From Cyanobium sp. N.Huapi 1H5 (GTDB lineage Bacteria; Cyanobacteriota; Cyanobacteriia; PCC-6307; Cyanobiaceae), in contig NZ_JAGQBH010000003.1 of NCBI RefSeq assembly GCF_024345535.1, forward strand, positions 248,001 through 312,000: a DNA stretch of 64,000 nt. Direction: 5' to 3'. The notes under the pieces are model-generated. The model saw only the letters and a program-made list of their open reading frames with translations. It was not told the origin of the DNA and made no database searches. Positions 47,624-55,414 of this stretch are shown here, in pieces; within the stretch, counting starts at the first letter, position 1; each line of letters starts with the position of its first letter. A program made the position numbers and the translations under genes.

Positions 47624-48799
47624 ATGAAGATCCTCTTCATCCTGTGTGACAACCCGTTCAGGGCTTCCTGCGGCATGGGGAGCTCTGTCAAGGAAATTAT
47701 TGAGGGCTTGGCCCAAGCAGACCAATCCATCAGGATCCAGGTGTTGGATTTGCGGTGGAACTATGGCCATCAGACGATCACCGATCAGATCGAGGTGTTG
47801 TCCTGCGGATACAGGGATTGCCTGGGCAGTGACTTTATTGTCCAGACCCTGATGAACGCCCCCATACAGATCATCCATGGGATCAAGAACCTGAGGAGTC
47901 CCGATATCATCCACATGCAGGACTGGACGTCCATTGCGGTGGGCAACGCCCTATCCAGCTACTGGGGAGGCAACATCAAATCGGTGTACACAACCCAATT
48001 GAGTTACACCCTGTTGCTGGAGGATCTGGCGAAGGAGGCGATGGCGGCTCCGCCCGTCGACAAGGCGATCGTGGCCGAGATTGAACGACTGGAGCGCGAA
48101 AGCATTCAATCGTCTGACAGGGCCATCTTCCTGAACCGGAGCGATCAGACAAGGCTCGACGGACCGCACGATTCGCAGGTGATCCCCCACGGCATCCATC
48201 TGGAGGACGTTCAGTCGATTCCATTCGAGGCGAAGAGACTTCCAGGAACGAACCCGACGAAGCTCCTGTATTTCGGGCGCATCGATACGATGAAGAATGT
48301 CGGGCGGCTGCTCGATGCCCGATTGCCGGGCGGTGTCGACCTGATCGTGATGGGAGGAGAAGCCGGCTCGAATCCAGAGTTGTATCAACGGCTGGAGAAC
48401 CTGGCTCGTGAACGGGATAACTTGCACCGTATCCCTTTCACCGCAGGGAATGACAAGTTCCATATCATCCGAGCGGCGGACGGCGTGATCTTCCCCAGCA
48501 TCCATGAGCCCTTCGGCCTGGTTGGACTCGAGGCCTTGGCCTGCGGCACACCCCTGATCGCCTCGTTTGCCGGAGGGATGAAGGACTACCTCAATGACGC
48601 CTGCGCGATCCGAATTGACGGACTAAGCGCCGAGGCCATCGAGAACGCCGTCCACAGGTTCATGACGATGTCAGACTCCGCCAAGGAGGCCATGGTCAGG
48701 AACGGTTTGGACGTCTGTAAGCGCTTCTCATGGAAGGATCCGGTCGAGCGGCACTATCAGCTGTATCGGGACTTGACCCATGACGGCAAGCCCGCGTAG
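47624..48799 (+). CDS. Glycosyltransferase family 4 (GT-B) protein
   Basis: A 391-residue GT-B enzyme. The N-terminal Rossmann domain starts MKILFILCDNPFRASCGMGSSVKE and contains PDIIHMQDWTSIAVGNAL. The C-terminal domain has KLLYFGRIDTMKNVGRLL, IRAADGVIFPSIHEPFGLVGLEALACGTPLIAS (the EPFGLVGLEA donor-binding motif with E-x7-E). This resembles glycogen synthase-like/GT4 enzymes using nucleotide-sugars. It leads a three-gene operon with an alpha/beta hydrolase and a luciferase-like monooxygenase, suggesting a small-molecule tailoring pathway. Composition is less GC-rich than the genome. Confidence 0.85.
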   Translation: MKILFILCDNPFRASCGMGSSVKEIIEGLAQADQSIRIQVLDLRWNYGHQTITDQIEVLSCGYRDCLGSDFIVQTLMNAPIQIIHGIKNLRSPDIIHMQDWTSIAVGNALSSYWGGNIKSVYTTQLSYTLLLEDLAKEAMAAPPVDKAIVAEIERLERESIQSSDRAIFLNRSDQTRLDGPHDSQVIPHGIHLEDVQSIPFEAKRLPGTNPTKLLYFGRIDTMKNVGRLLDARLPGGVDLIVMGGEAGSNPELYQRLENLARERDNLHRIPFTAGNDKFHIIRAADGVIFPSIHEPFGLVGLEALACGTPLIASFAGGMKDYLNDACAIRIDGLSAEAIENAVHRFMTMSDSAKEAMVRNGLDVCKRFSWKDPVERHYQLYRDLTHDGKPA

Positions 48800-48803
48800 G
48801 CCC

Positions 48804-49583
48804 ATGGTCACGGAACATCGCATCGACATTCGAGGCTGCCAAGTCGCCTATCAGCGTGGCGGCAAGGGTGAACCCCTCCTGCTCCTGCACGGCATGGATG
48901 GGCGAGCGTCATGGGACAGCGTGCTGTCCAGGCTCACGGAGCATCACGATGTGATCCTGCCCGACCATCCCGGCTTTGGCGCATCGGGGTCAGGGGAGTG
49001 GATCGACGACATGGCTGATCTGGCACTGTTTTACCTCGATTTTCTGGATGCGCTGCAGATCGAGCAATGCCACCTGGCCGGCCACTGCCTGGGCGGCTGG
49101 CTGGCGGCGGAGGTTTCCGTGATGCAGCCGCAACGGTTCAAGAGCCTGAGCTTGTGTGCCGCCGCCGGCATCCGGGTTGACGGCTGCCCGATGGGAGATG
49201 CCTTCCTGTGGAACCCGGACGACACCATCGGCCAGCTGATCGTTGATCCGCAGGCCAGGGAAACCATGCGGGCGAAGCAATCGAGCGAGCGTGACATCGA
49301 ACTGATGCTGAAAGCCAGACAGATGTCGGCGCGATTGGCCTGGCATCCTCGCTTTCACAATCCCCATCTACGCAAGTGGTTGCATCGGCTGACGATGCCA
49401 ACCATGATTCAATGGGGTGAGAGCGACAGGCTTTTCCCCGTGGCCTATGCCCACGGCTACCACGCCATGATCCCCCACGCCCAGCTCCATCTCTACAGGG
49501 ACTGCGGCCATTTCCCGATGCTGGAAGCCACCGATCGCTACCTCGAGCATCTGAACGCATTCACTGCCAAGGCATCCGCATGA
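48804..49583 (+). CDS. Alpha/beta hydrolase with Cys in the nucleophile position
   Basis: From ATG 48804 the protein has 259 residues; an in-frame ATG 48780 overlaps the GT4 stop and is possible. LLLLHGMDGRASWD gives the oxyanion loop, LPDHPGFGASG the typical strand after it. The nucleophile elbow reads AGHCLGGWLAAE, so residue 95 is Cys (codon TGC at 49086) instead of the usual Ser in G-x-S-x-G. WGESDRLFP and CGHFPMLE provide the acid and histidine. Cys-nucleophile members exist (for example dienelactone-hydrolase-like). It overlaps the next gene by ATGA. Confidence 0.82.
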   Translation: MVTEHRIDIRGCQVAYQRGGKGEPLLLLHGMDGRASWDSVLSRLTEHHDVILPDHPGFGASGSGEWIDDMADLALFYLDFLDALQIEQCHLAGHCLGGWLAAEVSVMQPQRFKSLSLCAAAGIRVDGCPMGDAFLWNPDDTIGQLIVDPQARETMRAKQSSERDIELMLKARQMSARLAWHPRFHNPHLRKWLHRLTMPTMIQWGESDRLFPVAYAHGYHAMIPHAQLHLYRDCGHFPMLEATDRYLEHLNAFTAKASA

Positions 49584-50743
49584 AGTTCTATTCCTTTCAT
49601 TTGATGCCCTATGGCGCCCTCGATCTGGATTACGTCGAGAAGCACGTCTCGGCGAGCCTGGTGCTGCCCAACACTTACTACGATCCCCAGATTGGCCACC
49701 AGCTCTATAACCGCTATCTCGATGAGCTGGAACTAGCCGATGAACTCGGTTTTGATGGCGTGTGCGTCAACGAGCATCACCAGTCGGCCTATGGCCTGAT
49801 GCCCACACCGGCCGTGATGGCGGGGGCGCTTTCCAGAAGCGTGAAGCGAGGCAAGATCTGCATCCTGGGGCGTGCGTTGCCCCTGCTGTCCAATCCCCTC
49901 AGCGTGGCGGAAGAATACGCCATGCTCGACAACATCACCGGCGGACGCTTCATTGCCGGGTTCGTCAGAGGGATTGGTGTTGAGTATCACGCCACCGGCG
50001 TCAATCCCACCTATTCCCTGGAGCGTTTCCATGAAGCGCACGATCTGATCATCCGCGCCTGGACGGAAGAGGGTCCGTTTCCGTTTGAAGGAAAGCATTA
50101 CAGCTACAACTATGTGAATCTGTGGCCGCGTCCTTTCCAACAGCCCCATCCGGACGTCTGGATTCCCTCCGGAGGCAGCCTGGAAACCATTCGCTGGGCC
50201 TCCGATCCCAAGCGGAAGTATGTCTACCTGAATGTCTATAGCAACGTCGATGTGGCCTGCGGGCTCATGGACACCTACCGGAACTGTGCCGAGGCGTACG
50301 GCTATACCGCAAGCTCCGAACAGCTGGGCATGGCGCTGCCCATTTATGTGGCGGAAACCGATGCGATTGCCCGAAGGGAAGCCAAGCCCCATATCGAGGC
50401 GTTCTTCAACAAGTTTCTGCGCATGACCAACGAGATGTTGCTGCCACCGGGCTACACATCGGTGTCTTCCCTCAAAACGCTCCTGATCACCAGCCGCGAA
50501 ACGCTGATGGCTAACCATTCCCTGGAGGCTGTCGACAAGCTCGGCATGTTCCTGGTGGGCTCACCCGAGACGGTCCGTGAGCGTCTGGCGGAGTTTGAGC
50601 AACGGCTGGGCATCGGCCATCTCTGCGCCATCATGCAATTCGGCAGCCTGCCGCATGCGCAGACGAAGCGAAATCTGGAGCTGTTTGCCGAAGAGGTGAT
50701 GCCCCATTTCCGAGCCAAAGTAACGGCAGGCAGCTGCGCTTAG
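49580..50743 (+). CDS. LLM class flavin-dependent monooxygenase
   Basis: A 387-residue bacterial luciferase-like (F420/FMN TIM-barrel) protein. MKFYSFHLMPYGALDLDYVE opens the barrel; DELGFDGVCVNEHHQSAYGLMPTPAVMAGAL is the typical second-strand region with NEHH, and GRALPLLSNPLSVAEEYAMLDNITGGRF follows. It begins 4 nt inside the hydrolase gene (ATGA), so the two are translationally coupled. With the GT4 gene it forms an operon that may oxidise, hydrolyse and glycosylate one small molecule. Substrate unknown. Confidence 0.88.
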   Translation: MKFYSFHLMPYGALDLDYVEKHVSASLVLPNTYYDPQIGHQLYNRYLDELELADELGFDGVCVNEHHQSAYGLMPTPAVMAGALSRSVKRGKICILGRALPLLSNPLSVAEEYAMLDNITGGRFIAGFVRGIGVEYHATGVNPTYSLERFHEAHDLIIRAWTEEGPFPFEGKHYSYNYVNLWPRPFQQPHPDVWIPSGGSLETIRWASDPKRKYVYLNVYSNVDVACGLMDTYRNCAEAYGYTASSEQLGMALPIYVAETDAIARREAKPHIEAFFNKFLRMTNEMLLPPGYTSVSSLKTLLITSRETLMANHSLEAVDKLGMFLVGSPETVRERLAEFEQRLGIGHLCAIMQFGSLPHAQTKRNLELFAEEVMPHFRAKVTAGSCA

Positions 50744-50756
50744 GGGCCGATGGAAG

Positions 50757-50787
50757 CCAACCCCCGACAAGCCCGCAGCGCCACATC
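50757..50787 (-). pseudogene. Fragment of the 3' end of the DUF2817 gene (right copy)
   Basis: These 31 bp match 51833-51863, the last codons of the intact DUF2817 gene, at 28 of 31 positions and in the same orientation; the minus strand reads DVALRACRGLA against DVVLRACRGLG. It begins 14 nt after the LLM gene stop. With the left copy it brackets the three-gene operon. Confidence 0.65.
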
Positions 50788-50929
50788 GGAATCGATGCAC
50801 AGGCCCAGTCTTCGTTGCAGAAGAAGGGCACTGGAAGGCCAGCCGTTTCCCCGCTTGCTCCCCACCCCGCCGCCCAGGCTCGCCGGCCACGGCGGGCTGC
50901 CTACCATCGCCCCTTTGCCGCCCTTCCCC

Positions 50930-51694
50930 ATGGCCAGCCAATGGCAGAACTTTCTGCGCAACCTGGGGGAGTGGCGGGGCAGCTTCACCACGATCAGCGC
51001 CGGCGGCGAGGAGCTGGAGAGCCATCCGTCGGTGCTGACGCTGGCGGCGGGCGATGACGACGACCACTTGGTGCGCTTCAGCCTGCAGCGCTGGCCCGCC
51101 GGCACGGCGATCGCCACGGGCGGCGGACCGGCGCCGGGGGCGGGCGAGCCCAGCCGCGCCATGGAGCAGGACTACCGGACCCTCGGGCGCCAGGTGGTGT
51201 TCTTCGATTCCGGGGCGTTCAACAAAGGGTCGCTGCAGGTGGCGCCGAACACGGTCTTCGGCGGTGAGTTCGGCTTCATCGCGGCCGACCGGCGCCACCG
51301 GATCGTGCAGCTGTACAGCCCCGACGGCCGCTTCGATCAGCTGGTGCTGATCCGCGAGTTCCGTGCCGGCAGCGACGCCGCCGAGGCCGCGCCCGCCAGT
51401 GCCGAGCAGCTGCTGGGCCGCTGGCAGGGCCAGTCAGCCACGATCAGCGCCGACTGGCACGAGGCCGACACCAGCGACGTGCAGCTGGAGCTGGGGCCCG
51501 CGGAGCTGGCGGCGCTGCGGCTGCTGCCCGATGGCGGCTTCGTGCACCTGCCGGAGCAGGTGAGCCACCGGGCGGCCTTCGAGCTGGTGGGTGGCTGGCT
51601 ACCAGCCCAAGGCCGGATGCAGCGCCTCATCCGCCGTTATGACGCCACCGGCGCCTGGGTCTCCGCCAGCCACGAGGTGCTGGAGCGCGTCTGA
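50930..51694 (+). CDS. DUF3598 family protein
   Basis: ATG 50930 gives 254 residues (MASQWQNFLRNLGEWRGSFTTISAGGEELES...). W-containing repeats at the start of each half (FLRNLGEWRGSFTTIS and LLGRWQGQSATISADW) suggest two lipocalin-like beta-barrels, as described for DUF3598. The QVVFFDSGAFNKGSLQVAPN and GEFGFIAADRRHRIVQLYSPDGRFDQLVLIREFR segments are typical. It may bind a pigment or lipid-like ligand; this is inference. High GC and native-like codon use. Confidence 0.8.
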   Translation: MASQWQNFLRNLGEWRGSFTTISAGGEELESHPSVLTLAAGDDDDHLVRFSLQRWPAGTAIATGGGPAPGAGEPSRAMEQDYRTLGRQVVFFDSGAFNKGSLQVAPNTVFGGEFGFIAADRRHRIVQLYSPDGRFDQLVLIREFRAGSDAAEAAPASAEQLLGRWQGQSATISADWHEADTSDVQLELGPAELAALRLLPDGGFVHLPEQVSHRAAFELVGGWLPAQGRMQRLIRRYDATGAWVSASHEVLERV

Positions 51695-51824
51695 AGGGCC
51701 GGCACGCCGGCAACGGCCTCACTGCGGCGGCAACCCATCCAACATCTGCCAGAGAAGCGGGCACATTCTCATTGCGCCTGAAAAAGGTAAGCAGGGTTGG
51801 ATGACAGGGCATCAAAGGCTTCGC

Positions 51825-52910
51825 TCACCCCCCCAACCCCCGGCAAGCCCGCAACACCACATCAGCACAGCGCCCGTACACAGCGGCCCGCCAGGCGGGG
51901 CTGTCGATCAGGAAGGCGTCACGCACCTGGCGGCGGATCGCTTCGCGGTGGGGGGTGGGGCGATCGGGCACGGCGTGCAGCCAGGCATCGGCGCGCAGGG
52001 CCGCCAGCACCTGATCGATCGGCCGGGTGCCGAACTCCAGGGCCAGGTACGTGAGCTCCAGCGATGGCGCCAGGCGGCGCAGAAACACCGGCACTGAGCC
52101 CGACACCACCGACGAGCTGGAGGGGCCCTGGCCGGGCCGGGTGACCTCCGGGCCATACCAGCGTTGCAGCCGCTCCCAGTCGTCGCCTGAGCTGCCGCTG
52201 CCGATCAGCTCCCCGTAGCCCCAGGGGCCCAGGCCGGTGTGCAGGTCGATCACCGCCAGGCGGCGGCAGGCCGGGCTCAGGTGCTCGGTGAGGATCTTCT
52301 CCAGGGTGGACAGCGACCAGCTGGGGCGGCTGCCGCCGTAGAAGAGGCCGGTGGGATGGGTGTACTGGCCGCGCTGCAGCGCCGCCTGGTAGGCGGCCAT
52401 CCCGTGCCCAGTGATGAAGGCCTCCAGCAGGGTGTCGGCCCGTTGCCGCTCGGGCCCGTCCCAGTCGCCGGGCAGCAGGGCGTCGTGGAGGGCGTCGTAG
52501 GCGGGGTTCTCGGGCAGGGGGCCGCGGAAGTCGAGGCCGTTGCGGTTGAGATCAATGTTGTCTTCGTTGCCGCGGCGCAGCCAGGCGAAGCCATGGGGGT
52601 TGAGGGCATGGATCAGCAGCGCCCCGCTGCCGACCGGCAGGGCGCCGTGGAGTTCATCCAGCAGAACGCCCACCTGGCAACCGGATCCGGCCAGGCCCTC
52701 CACACCGTGGGTGCCGGAGATCAGCAGCAGCAGGGACTCGGGCTCGGCGGGGCCCAGGGCCGCCGCATCGATGGCGAGCGGCTCGCCGGCCGGGCCGCGG
52801 TGATCGGGCAGAACATGGCTGCTGAGCCGGGCGCCGGCGCCACGAGCGGCGGCCAGGAACGCCTCACGGGCCGAGCGGTAATCGGGGTGGAAGAAGTCGC
52901 TGGTGGCCAT
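51825..52910 (-). CDS. DUF2817 family M14-like metallopeptidase
   Basis: A 361-residue protein resembling zinc carboxypeptidase-like DUF2817 proteins. LLLISGTHGVEGLAGSGCQVG contains the HGVEG zinc motif (H and E ligands), ALNPHGFAWLRRGNEDNIDLNRNG gives the Asn-Arg-type substrate region, and LAVIDLHTGLGPWG the third zinc His (DLHTG). EFGTRPIDQVL includes the catalytic Glu region. Start ATG 52910. Short copies of its 3' end occur at 47376 and 50757. An inverted pair of attC-like cores (51737-51802) lies 22 nt past the stop. Confidence 0.88.
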   Translation of the reverse strand: MATSDFFHPDYRSAREAFLAAARGAGARLSSHVLPDHRGPAGEPLAIDAAALGPAEPESLLLLISGTHGVEGLAGSGCQVGVLLDELHGALPVGSGALLIHALNPHGFAWLRRGNEDNIDLNRNGLDFRGPLPENPAYDALHDALLPGDWDGPERQRADTLLEAFITGHGMAAYQAALQRGQYTHPTGLFYGGSRPSWSLSTLEKILTEHLSPACRRLAVIDLHTGLGPWGYGELIGSGSSGDDWERLQRWYGPEVTRPGQGPSSSSVVSGSVPVFLRRLAPSLELTYLALEFGTRPIDQVLAALRADAWLHAVPDRPTPHREAIRRQVRDAFLIDSPAWRAAVYGRCADVVLRACRGLGG

Positions 52911-52932
52911 GGGGAGGGGGAGGGGCCGGGGG

Positions 52933-53175
52933 CTATCGGAAGGGATGATCGTCGTGGCGGTTCACGCTGGGGATGTCGTCATCGCTGGTGAAGATCTTCT
53001 CAAGTGCTTCCAGGATCTGCTTCACTTCCTGCGACTGGTCGATCCACCGGAACCTCGATAAGGACCATTGCCGTGGCGCCTGGATGGAAGGGATCAGTGC
53101 GTAACGCTCCGGATGGGGATCGGCGTCTGGATCGGAATAAACACAATGGGCGATCTGGAATCCGTTTAGCTCCAC
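52933..53175 (-). CDS. Hypothetical protein (80 aa)
   Basis: An 80-residue frame 22 nt upstream of the DUF2817 gene on the same strand, starting MELNGFQIAHCVYSDPDADP. It is acidic and soluble with an amphipathic C-terminal helix (QEVKQILEALEKIF). I do not recognise it. Moderate GC and the protein-like sequence favour a real gene, but it could also be a remnant of a longer one. Confidence 0.4.
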   Translation of the reverse strand: MELNGFQIAHCVYSDPDADPHPERYALIPSIQAPRQWSLSRFRWIDQSQEVKQILEALEKIFTSDDDIPSVNRHDDHPFR

Positions 53176-53528
53176 CTGGAGCGACGAGCCCTATCCTGCG
53201 TTGCAGAAGCACGGCACCTGAATTCCGGCCAAGGGGAGCCTCTCTTGCATGTAACTGCTCAAGGCTGTTCCGACCATCCTTCGTTGAGGAGCTCATCGTT
53301 CTCCTCCTCGAGAGCGGGAAACTTCATCGTCTCGATCAGCAGGCATGATATGGGGATTATGAATTCACTATTCAGAGCCAAGATCTTCCACATGTTGAGA
53401 CTTGAAGCAAGTCGCAGGGTTTCTCAGGTGGCGTGCGAGGTTGGTCTTGGTGATGGGTGGCAATACCAGAGACATTCCCTCTCGCAGCCTCAATAATCTC
53501 TTCTCCAAGAGATAGCCAAAGCTATCGA
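53176..53528. other. Intergenic stretch at the left edge of the AT-rich block
   Basis: 353 bp with no supported gene on either strand. It marks the transition between the GC-rich DUF2817 locus and the AT-richer block. I searched it for RYYYAAC and GTTRRRY cores and found no convincing attC pair, so the last unit of the cassette-like block lacks a visible recombination site. Confidence 0.4.
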
Positions 53529-54221
53529 TTAAGCTTTTGATTGGGCGAGAAGTCGATATAGAGTCGAGTCTTCCTCATCCAGAATCGGATTGAATTGGAT
53601 TCCTGAAGAGGCAAGCTTATCTCTTGCTGTTCCTTCTAGCCTGTTGACAAGGACCAAAACACTTACGTTTGCGTGTCGCTTCTGCAACTCAGAGATTGCA
53701 ACTTCAAGGAATTCCCCGTCCGATGCGACATCGTCAACCAATAGTACGTGGTCTCCCGGCTTTAATTCGCCCTCAAACGGGTCATACGGCTTTAGATTTT
53801 GGCCTTGCAACTGCCTTACAACTACCAACGGGACGCCTAGTCGATCGGCAACGTCTGCTGCAAGTAGAACGTTTCCCAGCTTTGGAACAGCGATCTTTTC
53901 TGGTATTGACGTAAAATTCAGTCTTATCCATCTGGTCACGCACCTCTCCAAAAGAGTTCGAGACGATTTATCTACCGATGCGGAAAAGAAGTCAATAAAT
54001 AGCTGGACCATTATCGGTGGGCCGAACGTCGCGATATTTTGCGGGTTATCGAAAAGCACAATGCAAGACTTCATGAAGACTCTCAACTTCTGCTGCACCT
54101 TTTCCTTTGGCCAAGTTAGCAGAAACCACCAACGCCCAACAGTGGCATCTACAAATCGAACAATCCGCGAGAATCCGAACATGCCCAAGACTCCCAATAT
54201 CAGCCCGACAACTTCAATCAT
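53529..54221 (-). CDS. Phosphoribosyltransferase-like protein with N-terminal membrane helix
   Basis: A 230-residue protein. Residues 4-20 are hydrophobic (VVGLILGVLGMFGFSRI) and likely a membrane anchor. The domain after about residue 60 is a type I phosphoribosyltransferase fold: KLGNVLLAADVADRLGVPLVVVR and the PRPP motif VLLVDDVASDG (159-169), with two consecutive Asp as in OPRT. A good Shine-Dalgarno (GGGAGGG) precedes ATG 54221, unlike native genes. It is the second PRTase-like gene of the set, 123 nt after the first; the base is unknown. Confidence 0.75.
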   Translation of the reverse strand: MIEVVGLILGVLGMFGFSRIVRFVDATVGRWWFLLTWPKEKVQQKLRVFMKSCIVLFDNPQNIATFGPPIMVQLFIDFFSASVDKSSRTLLERCVTRWIRLNFTSIPEKIAVPKLGNVLLAADVADRLGVPLVVVRQLQGQNLKPYDPFEGELKPGDHVLLVDDVASDGEFLEVAISELQKRHANVSVLVLVNRLEGTARDKLASSGIQFNPILDEEDSTLYRLLAQSKA

Positions 54222-54344
54222 GCCAACCCTCCCTAAGGCTAACGCAAAAGAGACAAAGAATAAGTTGATACTTCATGGCAGTGTTCTCCCTTCGCTTAGC
54301 AGGCCCGCCAAGTCAGTATCCGAAAGGCTAATTGCGAATGAGTA

Positions 54345-54848
54345 CTAAATCCCTGCTGCTTGAAATTGTCTCTTGGCGTCGCCCTCAGCGCGGTCGATTA
54401 GAACGTACGCATGATCAACAAGTATCCCACTTTCTCTAAGGCTTTCAATACTATCGACTAGCATCTCCCCTTCGGATGCCACGTCGTCAATCAAAAGCAC
54501 TTTGTCCCCAGAGCGAATGTCTCCCTCCAACCATCTACCGAACAAGATGTTACCTCGAACGAATGCGGACTTTTTGCCCAGCTTGTCAGCAACAGCTTTC
54601 ACAAATAGTGTATTTCCTTGTTTCGGCCCTACCACGGCGTCAACGACATTGCTTGAGAGGTAGGCACTTACCCAGTCGGCAAAAAAAGCACTAATCGTGG
54701 AGCGATGCTCAGCGACATGACATGCCGATAAGAGATCAAGAAAATAATTCACGCGTATAGTTCCATCACGAGCAATTGGCAGTCCTAGCCTCGACTCTAG
54801 AACGAATCGTCTAAATATTGGTCGGAGTGAGCCCCACTCAATAGTCAT
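54345..54848 (-). CDS. Orotate phosphoribosyltransferase-like protein
   Basis: From ATG 54848, 167 residues. VVGPKQGNTLFVKAVADKLGKKSAFVRG corresponds to the loop ahead of the PRPP site in orotate-type phosphoribosyltransferases, and VLLIDDVASEG (117-127) is the PRPP-binding motif. The N-terminal part VLESRLGLPIARDGTIRVNYFLDLL resembles OPRT but is divergent. GAGGAA lies 4 nt upstream of the start, inside the end of the NUDIX gene (stop 54856). It likely transfers ribose-5-phosphate to an unidentified base or splits a nucleotide. Confidence 0.78.
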   Translation of the reverse strand: MTIEWGSLRPIFRRFVLESRLGLPIARDGTIRVNYFLDLLSACHVAEHRSTISAFFADWVSAYLSSNVVDAVVGPKQGNTLFVKAVADKLGKKSAFVRGNILFGRWLEGDIRSGDKVLLIDDVASEGEMLVDSIESLRESGILVDHAYVLIDRAEGDAKRQFQAAGI

Positions 54849-54855
54849 GGATTCC

Positions 54856-55410
54856 TCATTTCCGCAGGAAGCTAATGGCCTCAAGGCGATCGCGGATGAC
54901 CTTGGGAGCGAACATCGGATCAACCCACGCTGCATCTGCAACTTCAGCATCCTGAATTACAAATGTATCTGATTCACGAAGAAAGATATAGCGAAAATCG
55001 TAATGAAAGTGGCTGGGCTCGCCTTTAATCGCGTTCTGAGGAATGAGATGTCGGTCTATATGGACGGGAATGTCGTCTACCCAGGAGGAACTGGTGCTAA
55101 GGGTTTCTGCCAAAACTCCCGTCTCTTCAGCTAACTCGCGAAGCGCGGCTTGCCTAAGTGTTGCGTCGGTCTCTTCTAAGTGCCCTCCAGGGAAAAGCCA
55201 TTTATCAAGCGCTCTATGGTGGACCATTAAAAGCCTCCTCTCTGAATTGAGGACTATCGCCCCGCACGTGACATGACCCCGAAACTCACTTCTAGATGAT
55301 AGGTTAGCCCCAGTTGCAACGAGTTCCGTGAGAGCGTGGAGATTCTTAGTGTCTGATGGAAATAGCCTCTGGTACTCTTCAAGCGTTTGCTGAATCTCAT
55401 GAATGAGCAT
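54856..55410 (-). CDS. NUDIX hydrolase
   Basis: ATG 55410 (MLIHEIQQTLEEYQRLF...) gives 184 residues; the frame extends to 55521 but that part overlaps the upstream gene. The Nudix box runs from G76 to G98: GGHLEETDATLRQAALRELAEETG, fitting GX5EX7REUXEEXGU. The ribosome binding site AGAGGT sits in the last codons of the SAHH-like gene, so the two are coupled. NUDIX enzymes cleave nucleoside diphosphates linked to X; substrate unknown. Confidence 0.88.
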   Translation of the reverse strand: MLIHEIQQTLEEYQRLFPSDTKNLHALTELVATGANLSSRSEFRGHVTCGAIVLNSERRLLMVHHRALDKWLFPGGHLEETDATLRQAALRELAEETGVLAETLSTSSSWVDDIPVHIDRHLIPQNAIKGEPSHFHYDFRYIFLRESDTFVIQDAEVADAAWVDPMFAPKVIRDRLEAISFLRK

Positions 55411-55414
55411 GGAT

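Noticed and set aside
50561-51298. Minus-strand 245-codon frame overlapping LLM and DUF3598 genes
   Set aside because: Antisense to two well-supported genes; only the DUF2817 fragment at 50757-50787 within it is meaningful.
54222-54344. Repeat AAGGCTAA in the gap between the two PRTase-like genes
   Set aside because: The two copies are direct, not inverted, and lack GTTRRRY-type cores, so this does not look like an attC; it is probably chance or part of a leader.
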